Counted from the first letter of the stretch, positions 9,891 to 18,775 are shown. The stretch: DNA of 64,000 nucleotides from Parerythrobacter lacustris (GCF_024626475.1 NZ_JANKHH010000001.1:310001-374000), one strand, 5' to 3'. Notes: generated by a model not told the origin, from the sequence alone. Numbers and translations are program-made.

Positions 9891-11063
9891 ATGGAAGCCA
9901 GTCCCGAGCCGCGCGCGCACGATTATCTCGCCCCGTTCGAGGTCCAGGATCAGGGGCATGTGTTCGAGTTCCTGCCCGATGGCGTGCACCGGTTTGACGC
10001 GCTGCTGTCGCTGATCGACCGGGCGGGAAGCTCGATCGACATGTTCTACTACATGTTCCAGGACGATCCTGCGGGGCGCGAAGTGGTCGAGCGACTTGCC
10101 GCGGCGCAGCGGCGCGGGGTCGCGGTGCGGCTGGTGGTCGACCGGTTCGGCACCGACGCGAAGGAGGATTTCTTCCAGCCAATCGTCGATGCGGGCGGGC
10201 GCTTTGCGGTTTTCAACCCGCGCTGGAACGTGCGCTACCTGATCCGCAATCACCAAAAGATCTGCGTGATCGACAAGGACATCGCTTTGCTCGGCGGGTT
10301 CAATATCTCCGAACACTATTTCATGCCGCCGGAAGAGAACGGCTGGGCCGATCTCGGCGTGATCGTGCACGGGCCGGTGGTGGCCGACGTGTGCAGGTGG
10401 TTCGGGTTAATCTCCGACTGGGCGGAAAACCCCAAGGCCCAATACCGCGCGATCCGCACTCTGGTGCGCGACTGGAAACCGGGCAAAGGGCCGGTGCAGT
10501 TCCTCGTCGGCGGCCCGACGCGCATCCCCAGCAGCTGGAACCGCAGCGTCAAGCGCGATCTCGCCAGATCGAAGCGACTCGACATGGTGATGGCTTATTT
10601 CTCGCCCCCGCGCAGTTTCCGGCGGCTGATCCGCAAGCTGGCGAAACGGGGCGAAGCCCGGCTGGTGATGGCGGGCAAGTCTGACAACGGCGCTACTATC
10701 GGCGCGGCGCGTGCGACCTATGGCGCAATGCTCCGCGCAGGTGCCAAGATCTACGAATTCGATCCATGCAAGCTGCATATGAAGCTGATCGTGATCGACG
10801 ACGCGGTCTATTTCGGCAGCGCCAATTTCGATCACCGCTCGATCCGGGTCAATATGGAGCTGATGGTGCGGGTCGAATCGGCAGAACTTGCAGCCAAGGT
10901 GCGCGCAATGGTCGATACCATGGTCGATGCCTCGGTCGAAATCACCCGCGCGCAGCACCGCCGCGACGGCGGGGTGTTCACCCGCTTCAAATGGTATGCC
11001 GGCTGGTTCCTGGTTTCGGTGCTCGACTACACCGTGGCGCGCCGGCTCAACGCGGGATTGTAA
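9891..11063 (+). CDS. Phospholipase D / cardiolipin synthase-like protein
   Basis: This 390-aa enzyme has two HKD motifs, HQKICVIDKDIALLGGFN and HMKLIVIDDAVYFGSANFD, the catalytic signature of phosphatidyl transfer enzymes. It lacks the N-terminal membrane helices of classical cardiolipin synthase ClsA, so it resembles the shorter ClsB/YbhO-like forms. A C-terminal hydrophobic stretch (WYAGWFLVSVLDYTVA) may anchor it to the membrane. ATG 9891 is chosen because the family region begins shortly after. It is convergent with dnaB, with a 3-nt gap between stop codons. Confidence 0.85.
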   Translation: MEASPEPRAHDYLAPFEVQDQGHVFEFLPDGVHRFDALLSLIDRAGSSIDMFYYMFQDDPAGREVVERLAAAQRRGVAVRLVVDRFGTDAKEDFFQPIVDAGGRFAVFNPRWNVRYLIRNHQKICVIDKDIALLGGFNISEHYFMPPEENGWADLGVIVHGPVVADVCRWFGLISDWAENPKAQYRAIRTLVRDWKPGKGPVQFLVGGPTRIPSSWNRSVKRDLARSKRLDMVMAYFSPPRSFRRLIRKLAKRGEARLVMAGKSDNGATIGAARATYGAMLRAGAKIYEFDPCKLHMKLIVIDDAVYFGSANFDHRSIRVNMELMVRVESAELAAKVRAMVDTMVDASVEITRAQHRRDGGVFTRFKWYAGWFLVSVLDYTVARRLNAGL

Positions 11064-11066
11064 AGC

Positions 11067-12590
11067 TCAATCGTCGCCGTATCCGCCGTATTGCTCTTCG
11101 TCGGCCAGGTCGCTGAACCGGGTGATGCGCGCCTCGAAGCGTAGGCGCACCTTGCCGGTCGCGCCGTGGCGCTGCTTGGCGACGATCAGTTCGGCGAGGC
11201 CGTGGACCCGTTCCATATCTGCGACCCATTTGGAGTGATCGTCGTGCACTTTGGCATCGTCGGTTTCGACCGGCTGCTTGGGCTCGCGCGAGGCGACATA
11301 ATAGTCTTCGCGGTAGACGAACCAGACCATGTCGGCGTCCTGTTCGATCGAGCCCGATTCGCGCAGGTCGGACAGCATCGGGCGCTTGTCCTCGCGCTGT
11401 TCGACCGCGCGGCTGAGCTGCGAGAGCGCGATCACCGGGACTTCTAGCTCCTTCGCCAAGGTCTTCAGACCGCGGCTGATTTCCGAAATCTCGTTCACCC
11501 GGTTGTCGTTTGCTCGGCCCGATCCCTGGAGCAGTTGGAGGTAATCGACCACGATCAGCCCGATCGGATGCTTGCGCTTGAGCCTGCGTGCGCGGGTGCG
11601 CAGCGCGGCAATGGTCAGCGCAGGCGTATCATCGATATAGAGCGGCAGTTCGGCGAGCCGCTGGCTGGCAAAGCTCAGCTTCTGGAAATCGTCGCGGCTG
11701 ATCTTGCCCATGCGCAGCGCTTCGGAACTGATCCCCGCCTGTTCGGACAGGATACGCGTCGCCAGCTGGTCGGCGCTCATTTCGAGGCTGAAGAATGCAA
11801 CCCCCGCGCCGACCGATTTCTCGATCCCGTCGCGCTGGTCACGCAGCAGGCGGTCGGCGCAGTTGAAGGCGATATTGGTCGCGAGCGAGGTCTTGCCCAT
11901 GCCCGGCCGCCCGGCGAGGATGATGAGGTCCGAATCGTGCAGGCCGCCGATCCGCTCGTTGACGCTGGTAAGACCGGTGGTCTTGCCCGATATATGCCCG
12001 CCCGAATTGATCGCGGTCTCGATCATTGCCAGCGCCTTGGTCGTCGCGGCGTTGAAGCTCGAGGCCTCGTTCCCGCTCGCCACCCCTTCGGCGACCTTGA
12101 ACAGCGCCGCCTCGGCCTGCTCGACCTTCTGCATCGGTGCGACGTCTTCGCTGGTGTCGAGCGCGCCTTCGACCAGGTTGCGCCCGACGCTGACCAGTTC
12201 GCGCAGCAGGGCGAGGTCGTAGATCTGCTGGCACAATTCGCGCGGGGCGAGCAGGCCCTGCCCGTCGGCAGTCAGCTGCGCGAGATAGGTGATCCCGCCC
12301 AGTTGCTTCAATGCTTCGTCGGCTTCGAAATAGGGCTTGAGCGTGACCGGGGTGACCACCGCACCACGATCGAGCAGGCGCAGGATACGGTCGTAGATGC
12401 GCTGGTGCACCGGCTCGAAGAAATGTTCAGCGCGAATCGCGATCGGCAATTCCTCGACCACCCGGTTGTCGATCAGCACCGCGCCGATGAAAGCGGCCTC
12501 GGCCTCGATATTGTTGGGCAGCATGCGCCCCTGCACGCCGCTGGCGGCACTGTCGGAATCGGGGCGGTCGAGGAGATCGTGGTCGGGCAT
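11067..12590 (-). CDS. dnaB: Replicative DNA helicase DnaB
   Basis: DnaB (507 aa) is the hexameric 5'-3' helicase at the replication fork. The N-terminal primase-interacting domain begins LPNNIEAEAAFIGAVLIDN. The RecA-like domain has Walker A AGRPGMGKTS (about residue 226), Walker B LIVVDYLQLL and the DnaB family segment RGLKTLAKELEVPVIALSQL. I chose ATG 12590 (MPDHDLL) over 12710 because the extra N-terminal residues look non-coding. No intein is present. A near-match DnaA box lies 59 nt upstream of the start. Confidence 0.96.
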   Translation of the reverse strand: MPDHDLLDRPDSDSAASGVQGRMLPNNIEAEAAFIGAVLIDNRVVEELPIAIRAEHFFEPVHQRIYDRILRLLDRGAVVTPVTLKPYFEADEALKQLGGITYLAQLTADGQGLLAPRELCQQIYDLALLRELVSVGRNLVEGALDTSEDVAPMQKVEQAEAALFKVAEGVASGNEASSFNAATTKALAMIETAINSGGHISGKTTGLTSVNERIGGLHDSDLIILAGRPGMGKTSLATNIAFNCADRLLRDQRDGIEKSVGAGVAFFSLEMSADQLATRILSEQAGISSEALRMGKISRDDFQKLSFASQRLAELPLYIDDTPALTIAALRTRARRLKRKHPIGLIVVDYLQLLQGSGRANDNRVNEISEISRGLKTLAKELEVPVIALSQLSRAVEQREDKRPMLSDLRESGSIEQDADMVWFVYREDYYVASREPKQPVETDDAKVHDDHSKWVADMERVHGLAELIVAKQRHGATGKVRLRFEARITRFSDLADEEQYGGYGDD

Positions 12591-12719
12591 CGACGGTGCT
12601 TTGCGCGCCGGATGGGTCCGATGGCAAGTGCGCGATTGCGACACTTGGCTGTGGATAGCGGGGATGGTTACCGAAAGGCTTGCCGAGAGGCGCAGAAGTC
12701 TGCGAAACACAGGCGGACC

Positions 12720-13220
12720 ATGCCTGCGCCCGATCCTTCAGAAAAATTCCGCATCGCGCATATCGCGCTCGACGAGGACACGATCCTGTGGCGCAATGCC
12801 GATATCGAGCAGGAACGGCGGGTCGCGATCTACGACCTGATCGAGGACAATGTGTTCAAGCCGATTCGCGCGGTCGAGCGCGGGGTCGAAGGCCCGTTCC
12901 GGCTTAAACTGGCGGTGATGGACGGTCGGCTGGCAATGGAGATCGCCACCTCGGCCGGCGAAGTGGTCGAAACGCTGATTCTTGGCCTCGCCCGGTTCCG
13001 CCGCCCGATCCGCGAATATTTTGCCATTTGCGACAGCTATTACCAGGCGATCCGCAAGGCGACCCCGGCGGAGATCGAGACCATCGACATGGCCCGCCGC
13101 GGCATCCACAACGAGGCGGCCGAGCTGCTGATGGAGCGGCTGGAGGGCAAGGTCGAAACCGATTTCGCCACCGCGCGCCGCCTCTTCACGCTGATCTGCG
13201 TACTCCACATCAAGGGCTGA
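12720..13220 (+). CDS. UPF0262 family protein
   Basis: This is a 166-aa conserved protein of unknown function found almost only in alphaproteobacteria. The recognised features are a start with FRIAHIALDE, the block ERRVAIYDLIEDNVF, and near the C-terminus MARRGIHNEAAELLMERL and a TARRLFTLICVLHI end. No signal peptide or membrane helix is visible. It is divergent from dnaB and is followed after 7 nt by the GH25-like gene, so the two may share a transcript. Confidence 0.85.
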   Translation: MPAPDPSEKFRIAHIALDEDTILWRNADIEQERRVAIYDLIEDNVFKPIRAVERGVEGPFRLKLAVMDGRLAMEIATSAGEVVETLILGLARFRRPIREYFAICDSYYQAIRKATPAEIETIDMARRGIHNEAAELLMERLEGKVETDFATARRLFTLICVLHIKG

Positions 13221-13227
13221 GGGCAGG

Positions 13228-13932
13228 ATGGGCCGTCGCAGCAACCCCAAACGGCGCATTGTCATGCGCGTGCTCGCTGCATTTCTCCTCGTCGCCCTGG
13301 TGGGCGGCGCATGGCTCTGGTGGACCTTGCAGCACTGGACCCCGCCCGAAACTGAGCATCCCGACCAGGGTGCCTATGTAGGCGAGGCCGACGGCGCTGT
13401 GAAGTTTCGCACGCTGGGGGCGCTGGGCGCGAGCTTCGTCTATCTCGCGGCGAGCGAGGGGGACGAGGGCAAGGACGCGCGGTTCACAGCCAACTACGCA
13501 GCGGCACGCGAGGCCGGGCTGCAGGTCGGCGCGGTGCACCGGTTCGATCCCTGCGCCATGGCCGACGGGCAATCGGCCAATTTCGTCACCATCGTTCCGC
13601 GCGGGAAGGAACTTCTGCCGCCCGCCATCGAGCTCGATGTGACGGCCAAGGACTGCCCCGAGCGGGTGAGCGACGCGGCGGTGGAAAGCGAGCTGATGAC
13701 GCTGATCAACCAGATCGAGACGCACAGCGGCAAGCCGGTGATCCTCAAGATTTCGCCCGGCTTCGAGGACACCTATGCGATGGCGAGCCGGATCGAGCGC
13801 AATCTGTGGCTCACCCGCACCCGCCTTGCGCCGACCTACGGCGGGCGCCCCTGGTTGATGTGGACCGCCAACGATGCTCTGCTGAGCGAGGCGTCAGACG
13901 AACCGATCGACTGGGTGGTGGTCCAGCCGTGA
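13228..13932 (+). CDS. GH25 (lysozyme)-like membrane-anchored protein, active site altered
   Basis: This 234-aa protein has one N-terminal membrane anchor (about residues 13-33) and a periplasmic domain resembling glycoside hydrolase family 25. Alignable landmarks are QGAYVGEADGAVKF where the family has QGVDVS.HQG.IDW, the block VYLAASEG, and NYAAAREAGLQVGAVHRF. The catalytic Asp of GVDVS is replaced by Tyr, and the usual DxE is read here as ELD (LPPAIELDVT). Loss or change of lysozyme activity is therefore likely (inference). It lies 7 nt downstream of the UPF0262 gene and is convergent with the WYL-like gene. Confidence 0.7.
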   Translation: MGRRSNPKRRIVMRVLAAFLLVALVGGAWLWWTLQHWTPPETEHPDQGAYVGEADGAVKFRTLGALGASFVYLAASEGDEGKDARFTANYAAAREAGLQVGAVHRFDPCAMADGQSANFVTIVPRGKELLPPAIELDVTAKDCPERVSDAAVESELMTLINQIETHSGKPVILKISPGFEDTYAMASRIERNLWLTRTRLAPTYGGRPWLMWTANDALLSEASDEPIDWVVVQP

Positions 13933-13939
13933 GCAGGCG

Positions 13940-14269
13940 TTACGCCGCTTCGAGCGCGAATAGCGGAAGGTCTTCCGGGCGCGGCAGGCTGCCGTCGTAG
14001 TCGGGCAGCGGGCGGAACCCGCGTTCCTGCAGGCGCACGTCTCCAAGCCCGGAGACATTGAAATAGCTCAGCCGGTAGTCTTCCGGCCCGCGCCAGTTCT
14101 TGGCCGGATTGAACGCGCTGACGAACATCGCATCGTGGCGCACGAAGATCTGGTGCGGCGCGAGAGTCATCTCCGCGCCGTTGTAGGTCGTCTGGACGAA
14201 GCGCCACTCGCTGATCGCGCGCGACAGCGTCTCAATCCGCTCAACGCGTCCTGAATCCGGTTGCTGCAT
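13940..14269 (-). CDS. Small WYL-like domain protein
   Basis: This 109-aa protein resembles a stand-alone WYL domain: LSRAISEWRFVQTTYNG aligns with the family's opening helix and strand, followed by LAPHQIFVRHDAMFVSAF and DYRLSYFNVSGL. There is no helix-turn-helix, so it is not a typical PafBC/DriD regulator. Start choice is uncertain: ATG 14269 gives the compact domain, while an in-frame ATG at 14332 would add 21 residues. It is divergent from cdd, with two inverted repeats in the shared upstream region. Confidence 0.6.
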   Translation of the reverse strand: MQQPDSGRVERIETLSRAISEWRFVQTTYNGAEMTLAPHQIFVRHDAMFVSAFNPAKNWRGPEDYRLSYFNVSGLGDVRLQERGFRPLPDYDGSLPRPEDLPLFALEAA

Positions 14270-14334
14270 TGCACCATTATCGGGCGCGAGGGCGATCTGC
14301 GCAAGGGTGAAGCACGAATTGTCATGGTGCATTC

Positions 14335-14373
14335 GTATGTCGCCATACCTACAACGTGCGAGACATTCGCACG
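14335..14373. promoter_or_regulatory. Two inverted repeats upstream of cdd and the WYL-like gene
   Basis: GTATG-TCGC-CATAC (14335-14348) and CGTGCGA-GACAT-TCGCACG (14355-14373) are perfect inverted repeats of 5 and 7 bp arms. They sit in the divergent intergenic region and could be operator sites for an unknown regulator. Confidence 0.4.
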
Positions 14374-14394
14374 CCTGGGCGGTATCGTGGCCGC

Positions 14395-14811
14395 ATGACC
14401 GATGACGAGCTGATCGCCGCCGCACGCGCGGCTGCCGGACATTCCTATTCGCCCTATTCGGGATTTGCCGTGGGCGCGGCCCTGCGCTTTACCGACGGGC
14501 GGGTGTTCACCGGCACCAATATCGAGAATGCCGCCTACGGCCCGACCGTCTGCGCCGAGCGGGTCGCAGTGTTCAAGGCGATGTCCGAAGGCGTACGCGG
14601 CGGGCTGGAGACGGTCGCGGTCACCGGCCCCCCCGGAAAGGGCGGGGGCAGCCCGATCACCCCGTGCGGCGTGTGCCGTCAGGTGCTGACCGAACTCGCT
14701 CAGCTGGGCGGAACCGATCCCGATATCCTTTGCGTGGGCGATCACGAAGTGCGCAAGGTCAAGCTGACCGAGCTGCTGCCCCACGCATTCGGCCCGGCGA
14801 GCCTGAAGTGA
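14395..14811 (+). CDS. cdd: Cytidine deaminase
   Basis: Cytidine deaminase (138 aa) converts cytidine and deoxycytidine to uridine forms in pyrimidine salvage. It is the short tetrameric, three-cysteine type: TVCAERVAVFKAM supplies the first zinc cysteine and the catalytic Glu, and PCGVCRQ supplies the other two cysteines. SPYSGFAVGAAL and TNIENAAYGPTV are substrate-site segments. I chose ATG 14395 (MTDDELI), which fits the family N-terminus. The stop overlaps the GTG start of the next gene (GTGA). Confidence 0.95.
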   Translation: MTDDELIAAARAAAGHSYSPYSGFAVGAALRFTDGRVFTGTNIENAAYGPTVCAERVAVFKAMSEGVRGGLETVAVTGPPGKGGGSPITPCGVCRQVLTELAQLGGTDPDILCVGDHEVRKVKLTELLPHAFGPASLK

Positions 14812-15608
14812 AGCGGGCAATGGTCGCGCTGGCCGCTGCGGTGCTGGCTGCGCCACCGGTCGCCGGGCAGGACGAGGTGCTGTCGAAAGACCTGCAGGCC
14901 AAGTCCGAGGCAGAGGCCGAGCGACAGGCGCGGCGCGATCTCGACGCACTCTTGCAGGAGTTTTCCGGCTACAATGTCGGCAACCGCAAGCTGTTTCAGG
15001 GCGACGTCTGGTTCTGGACCGACCCGCGCGCCAGCGATGCACGCGGCCTGTGCGAACGGGATTTGCTGCAAATCTTCTACCAGCCGACCAATGCGCGCTC
15101 GAACAATGCGAGCGAGTTCAGCGTCCAGGCGAGGGGCATTGGGGCCGAACGCTATTACAGCTTTCTCGAGGAGCCCACTTCCGAGACGCTAGACCGGATG
15201 TATGGCGACAACCCATCGTCCACCGATACCACGGATCGCAAGTGCCGTTCGCAGCGCGGCGAAGAATGGCTTGGCTGGTTCACAGCGGAATCCCCGATTG
15301 CCGCGGTGCAAGGCTACCTGGCGCTGCTTGCTGCGCGCGATGCGCTCGACGCCGGTCTCGTGACGCTCGATGGCTGCGATTCTGACCAGGCGGAGGATAT
15401 CGCGAAGTGCCGCGCGTGGTTCGACGACGCCGTAAAGCCGGAGGCAATCTCGAAGATCGAGCGCAACAACTGGCCCGAAGGGCAGCAGGTGTTCCGCATC
15501 GATTCGGGCATGAACTGGATCACCATCGAGATGAAGCAGCCAGCACTCCAGCCGACGCCGGAAAACGTCAAATCGCTGAAAGTCGAGGCTTACATCGTTA
15601 TCACCTAG
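14808..15608 (+). CDS. Secreted protein of unknown function
   Basis: This 266-aa protein has an apparent signal peptide (KRAMVALAAAVLAAPPVAGQ) and then a charged helical stretch. The rest contains several Cys residues (about 83, 140 and 198-208) and many aromatic positions. I do not recognise a family. The GTG start at 14808 overlaps the cdd stop as GTGA and supplies a Lys-Arg pair before the hydrophobic core, so I prefer it to ATG 14820. Co-transcription with cdd is likely from the overlap; a functional link is not evident. Confidence 0.7.
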   Translation: MKRAMVALAAAVLAAPPVAGQDEVLSKDLQAKSEAEAERQARRDLDALLQEFSGYNVGNRKLFQGDVWFWTDPRASDARGLCERDLLQIFYQPTNARSNNASEFSVQARGIGAERYYSFLEEPTSETLDRMYGDNPSSTDTTDRKCRSQRGEEWLGWFTAESPIAAVQGYLALLAARDALDAGLVTLDGCDSDQAEDIAKCRAWFDDAVKPEAISKIERNNWPEGQQVFRIDSGMNWITIEMKQPALQPTPENVKSLKVEAYIVIT

Positions 15609-15620
15609 GCCGGAACCGGC

Positions 15621-16751
15621 TCATGTGTCGAGCCACTCCAACAGCGCGCCCATGCAATCCTTGCCCAGCTGCTTGCAGCGTTCGGGCGACCAGTTCTGCT
15701 CCGCATCGGGCGCGTCATCGTGGTCCTTGTAGGGCATCTCCAGCGTCATCGCCGCGCATTGGAAACGGTGCGCGACCTGCGTGGTGCACATGGTCATGTT
15801 GGCTCCGCCCGGCTGCGACACCGGATAGCCCTTCGCGGTCTGGAAATCTGGCGTGCGGCGGTCGAGGATCGCGCGGTAGCGGGTGAACTTCGCGAGATGC
15901 TCCTCGGTCAGCCCGGGAATGCCTTCATATCCGGCGAAGAAGCACGCGGGGATCGCCTCGTCGCCGTGCACGTCCATCGCGAAATCGACCCCGGTTGCGT
16001 CCATCGCATTGCGGATCGCGAGCACTTCGGGCGAGCGTTCGGCACTCGGGCTTTGCCATTCGCGGTTGAGGTTCACACCGGCGGCATTGGTGCGCAGGTG
16101 CCCGCGGCGCGATCCGTCGGGATTGCAGTTGGGCACGACATGGAAGGTGCAGCGCCTGCGCAGCTCGCGCGCGACCGAGTCCGCCGGGTCGGTCATCAAT
16201 TCGAGCATGCCTTCCATCCACCATTCGGCCTGCGTTTCCCCGGGATGCTGGCGTGCGGTGAGCCAGACCTGAACATCGCCGTCGCCGAAGCTGAGGCAGT
16301 CGATCGGCTGCCCGTCGAGCGATTCGCCGAGCTTGCGGTAGGCAACGCCCTCGCTCGCCGCCGCTTCGGACACGAGATCGTGGTGCCGTTCCATCGAATA
16401 GGGCGCGAAGTAGGCGAACCAGGCGATGTCGCTCGCCGGGGTGTAGTGCACAGTCAGCGTTCCGCCGTCCTCGCTTCTTGCGTAAGAGGTTTCGGTAGCG
16501 GTCCAGAACTCGCGGTCTTCAGAGACGCGGCAATTGTAGTCCGGCCAGCCGAGCGGATAGGCCGAGGCTTCGAGCCCGGTGATCCTGATTTCGAGCTCGC
16601 GCCCTGCTGCGCCCGCGACACGAAAATGGAACCACTGCTTGAATTCGCTCATGTGGTCCTGCCGGATCGCGAGGCGCGCCGATGCACCCGCTATCGACAG
16701 CACTTCGATATTGCCGCTGTCGAAATTCGCATCGATGGAAACGTCGTTCAC
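15621..16751 (-). CDS. M14-family zinc carboxypeptidase (cytosolic carboxypeptidase-like)
   Basis: This 376-aa protein has an N-terminal beta domain (about residues 1-120) followed by an M14 peptidase domain. This is the organisation of the bacterial cytosolic carboxypeptidase (AGBL/CCP) group. Zinc ligands are in [16 protein letters not shown] (His, Glu) and in MDVHGDE (His). GVNLNREW is the family's substrate-binding Asn-Arg, and MTLEMPYKD carries the catalytic Glu. No signal peptide is present. Its ATG overlaps the stop of the DUF4136 lipoprotein gene (ATGA, 16748-16751). Confidence 0.88.
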   Translation of the reverse strand: MNDVSIDANFDSGNIEVLSIAGASARLAIRQDHMSEFKQWFHFRVAGAAGRELEIRITGLEASAYPLGWPDYNCRVSEDREFWTATETSYARSEDGGTLTVHYTPASDIAWFAYFAPYSMERHHDLVSEAAASEGVAYRKLGESLDGQPIDCLSFGDGDVQVWLTARQHPGETQAEWWMEGMLELMTDPADSVARELRRRCTFHVVPNCNPDGSRRGHLRTNAAGVNLNREWQSPSAERSPEVLAIRNAMDATGVDFAMDVHGDEAIPACFFAGYEGIPGLTEEHLAKFTRYRAILDRRTPDFQTAKGYPVSQPGGANMTMCTTQVAHRFQCAAMTLEMPYKDHDDAPDAEQNWSPERCKQLGKDCMGALLEWLDT

Positions 16752-17368
16752 TGACTGCTGGCCCTTACTTCTGTCGTTTCGCCATTGTTGCCGGGATATT
16801 CGCGGAACATGGCATCGGCTATTGCCGTTGCGTTGGCTTGGCTAATGGCGAGAGGTGAATCAACGCTTACCGAAAATTGCGCGCGACCTTCCCAAAATGT
16901 CGCGCCGGTTCGTGCATCGCGCAGCATGACGCCCAGTTCGGTGCCGCGCGTTTCCTTGGATCCGCCTCCGCCAAGGTTGATCCCGAGGCCGAGGCCGACG
17001 CCCGAGCCGTAGCTGCCGGTCGAGCCGCCGACACCTACGCTGACTGGACCGCGCTTGCGCGTCGCCGGTGCCGCTACTGTACTCTCGGCCCGGACCTGCG
17101 CGATCATCGAAGCCCCTTCGCGTGAGGTTTCGACGAAGCCACGTTCGGTCAGTTCGGCGGCAACCGCAGCTTTGTAAGCGGACAATTGTTCGGGCGGCAT
17201 GGCGCTGCCCGGTGCGCTCTCGACGAAGAAGGTCTCGCCGACGGTGCGCGCGGCGACCGCCGGATCGACGAACCGGGTGACCGAAACCGGACCGGGCGCC
17301 GGGGTGGTGGCACAGGCGGCGAGCGAAAGGATGAGGCCGGCAGTGAGGGCGGGGAGGATTATGCGCAT
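16748..17368 (-). CDS. DUF4136-like lipoprotein
   Basis: This 206-aa protein has a lipoprotein signal (LILSLAAC, Cys about 19). The mature domain begins with [12 protein letters not shown] and contains a Gly-rich segment ([19 protein letters not shown]) before a C-terminal [16 protein letters not shown] block, features of DUF4136/DUF4410-type periplasmic proteins. It precedes the M14 gene in the same operon. ATG 17368 has GGAG about 7 nt upstream. A second DUF4136 lipoprotein lies at 52618-53322; the two share only the general plan. Confidence 0.72.
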   Translation of the reverse strand: MRIILPALTAGLILSLAACATTPAPGPVSVTRFVDPAVAARTVGETFFVESAPGSAMPPEQLSAYKAAVAAELTERGFVETSREGASMIAQVRAESTVAAPATRKRGPVSVGVGGSTGSYGSGVGLGLGINLGGGGSKETRGTELGVMLRDARTGATFWEGRAQFSVSVDSPLAISQANATAIADAMFREYPGNNGETTEVRASSQ

Positions 17369-17493
17369 GATTCCAGCTCCTTGGCCCCCCAAACTCGTGT
17401 TTCTAGCCGGACAGGCGCGCCATGGCCAGTTCGCTGCGGAAAAAACCTCCGCCGTTAACCATTGTGCCGCCGGCAAATGCTAGAGGTCGGGCC

Positions 17494-18507
17494 ATGCAGA
17501 CAGACAAACCTTTCGGCGTGCTGGTAACCGGCGGCGCCGGCTATATCGGCAGCCATGCCGTTCTCGCGCTGCGCGATGCCGGGTGGCCGGTGGCGGTGAT
17601 CGACAATCTGGTAACCGGCTTCCGCTTCGCCGTGCCGGGTGATGTGCCGTTCTACCAGAGCGATATCGAGGATCAGGCTGTGCTCGCGCGCATTTTCACC
17701 GAGCACGGGATCGGCGCGGTGATGCATTTCGCCGGGTCGGTGGTGGTGCCCGAGAGCGTGTCCGATCCGCTCAAATATTATCACAACAACACGGTGAAGA
17801 GCCGCGCCTTGATCGAGGCGGCGGTGAACGGCCACGTGCGCCATTTCATCTTCAGCTCGACCGCGGCGACCTACGGCATCCCCGAGGTCGAGGCGGTGAC
17901 CGAGGATACGCCGCAAATGCCGATCAACCCCTATGGCTGGTCGAAGCTGATGACCGAGCGAATGCTCGCCGACACCGCTATTGCACATGCGATGAACTAC
18001 TGCGCCTTGCGCTATTTCAACGTCGCCGGGGCAGACCCCGAGGGGCGCACGGGGCAGTCGACCGCCGGGGCGACCCACCTGATCAAGGTCGCGGTTGAAG
18101 CCGCGCTGGGCAAGCGCGATCACGTCGCGGTGTTCGGGACCGATTTCGACACGCCCGACGGGACCGGCGTGCGCGACTACATCCATGTCTCCGACCTCGC
18201 GGCAGCACATGTGCTGGCGCTGGAGGAGCTGGTCGCGCGGCCCGACGCGTCGCTGACGATGAACTGCGGCTATGGCCGCGGATTCTCGGTGCTCGAGGTG
18301 CTCGACGCGGTCGACCGGGTGACCAACCGGACGATCGAGCGGCGGCTGGAGCCGCGCCGGGCTGGCGATCCGGGCTCGCTGATTTCCGATCCCTCGCGGA
18401 TCAAGGCGACCCTGCCGTGGCAACCTCAGCATGCCGATCTCGACACGATCATCGGCCATGCGCTGCAATGGGAGCGCAAGCTGTCCGATCTGCGCGACGA
18501 GCGGTGA
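17494..18507 (+). CDS. galE: UDP-glucose 4-epimerase GalE
   Basis: GalE (337 aa) interconverts UDP-glucose and UDP-galactose with bound NAD, supplying precursors for surface polysaccharide. The Rossmann motif is GGAGYIGSH, followed by HFAGSVVVPESV, the catalytic SSTAATYG and YGWSK (Tyr-x-x-x-Lys), and RYFNVAGADP. The start is ATG 17494 with AGAGG upstream. It is divergent from the DUF4136 gene and ends before the rpmJ promoter region. Confidence 0.93.
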   Translation: MQTDKPFGVLVTGGAGYIGSHAVLALRDAGWPVAVIDNLVTGFRFAVPGDVPFYQSDIEDQAVLARIFTEHGIGAVMHFAGSVVVPESVSDPLKYYHNNTVKSRALIEAAVNGHVRHFIFSSTAATYGIPEVEAVTEDTPQMPINPYGWSKLMTERMLADTAIAHAMNYCALRYFNVAGADPEGRTGQSTAGATHLIKVAVEAALGKRDHVAVFGTDFDTPDGTGVRDYIHVSDLAAAHVLALEELVARPDASLTMNCGYGRGFSVLEVLDAVDRVTNRTIERRLEPRRAGDPGSLISDPSRIKATLPWQPQHADLDTIIGHALQWERKLSDLRDER

Positions 18508-18515
18508 GCGTGAGG

Positions 18516-18545
18516 CTTGACCGCAAGTGATTCTCGCCCTAGGGG
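18516..18545 (+). promoter_or_regulatory. Possible rpmJ promoter
   Basis: CTTGACC (18516-18522) resembles the strong alphaproteobacterial -35 element, and a weak -10-like TAGGGG follows after 17 nt. It lies directly after galE and upstream of the rpmJ leader hairpin. Visual match only. Confidence 0.3.
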
Positions 18546-18561
18546 CCGCGCTTGAATTTCC

Positions 18562-18595
18562 GGCATCGGAGACCATCTCCGGTGCCCTTATTTTT
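18562..18595 (+). terminator. Hairpin with T-run in the rpmJ leader / galE terminator
   Basis: An 11-bp stem (18562-18572 pairing with 18576-18586, one G-T pair) with a CCA loop is followed by TTATTTTT. It has full rho-independent terminator form. The T-run ends only 14 nt before the rpmJ start codon. It may end galE transcription, attenuate rpmJ, or both. Confidence 0.72.
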
Positions 18596-18609
18596 GGAAA
18601 GCGTAAGCC

Positions 18610-18735
18610 ATGAAGATCCGCAACAGCCTCAAGTCGCTGAAGGACCGCCACCGGGATTGCCGCGTGATCCGTCGCCGTGGCCGGACCTATGTCATCAACA
18701 AGACCAACCGCCGCTTCAAGGCGCGCCAGGGGTAA
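18610..18735 (+). CDS. rpmJ: 50S ribosomal protein L36
   Basis: This 41-aa basic protein ([20 protein letters not shown]...) ends NRRFKARQG and is the short L36 of the large ribosomal subunit, in the zinc-less form typical of alphaproteobacteria: of the four classical zinc ligands only Cys17 remains at a plausible place. GGAAAGCG precedes the ATG. It stands alone between galE and a HAD gene, as is common in sphingomonads. Confidence 0.95.
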   Translation: MKIRNSLKSLKDRHRDCRVIRRRGRTYVINKTNRRFKARQG

Positions 18736-18748
18736 TTGTGCGTTGACC

Positions 18749-18769
18749 GGATCGGGCATAGCCCGATCC
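18749..18769 (+). terminator. Perfect hairpin after rpmJ
   Basis: GGATCGGGC-ATA-GCCCGATCC forms a 9-bp perfect stem 13 nt after the rpmJ stop codon. No T-run follows, so it may stabilise the short mRNA or end it with help from other factors. Confidence 0.45.
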
Positions 18770-18775
18770 TCGCGC

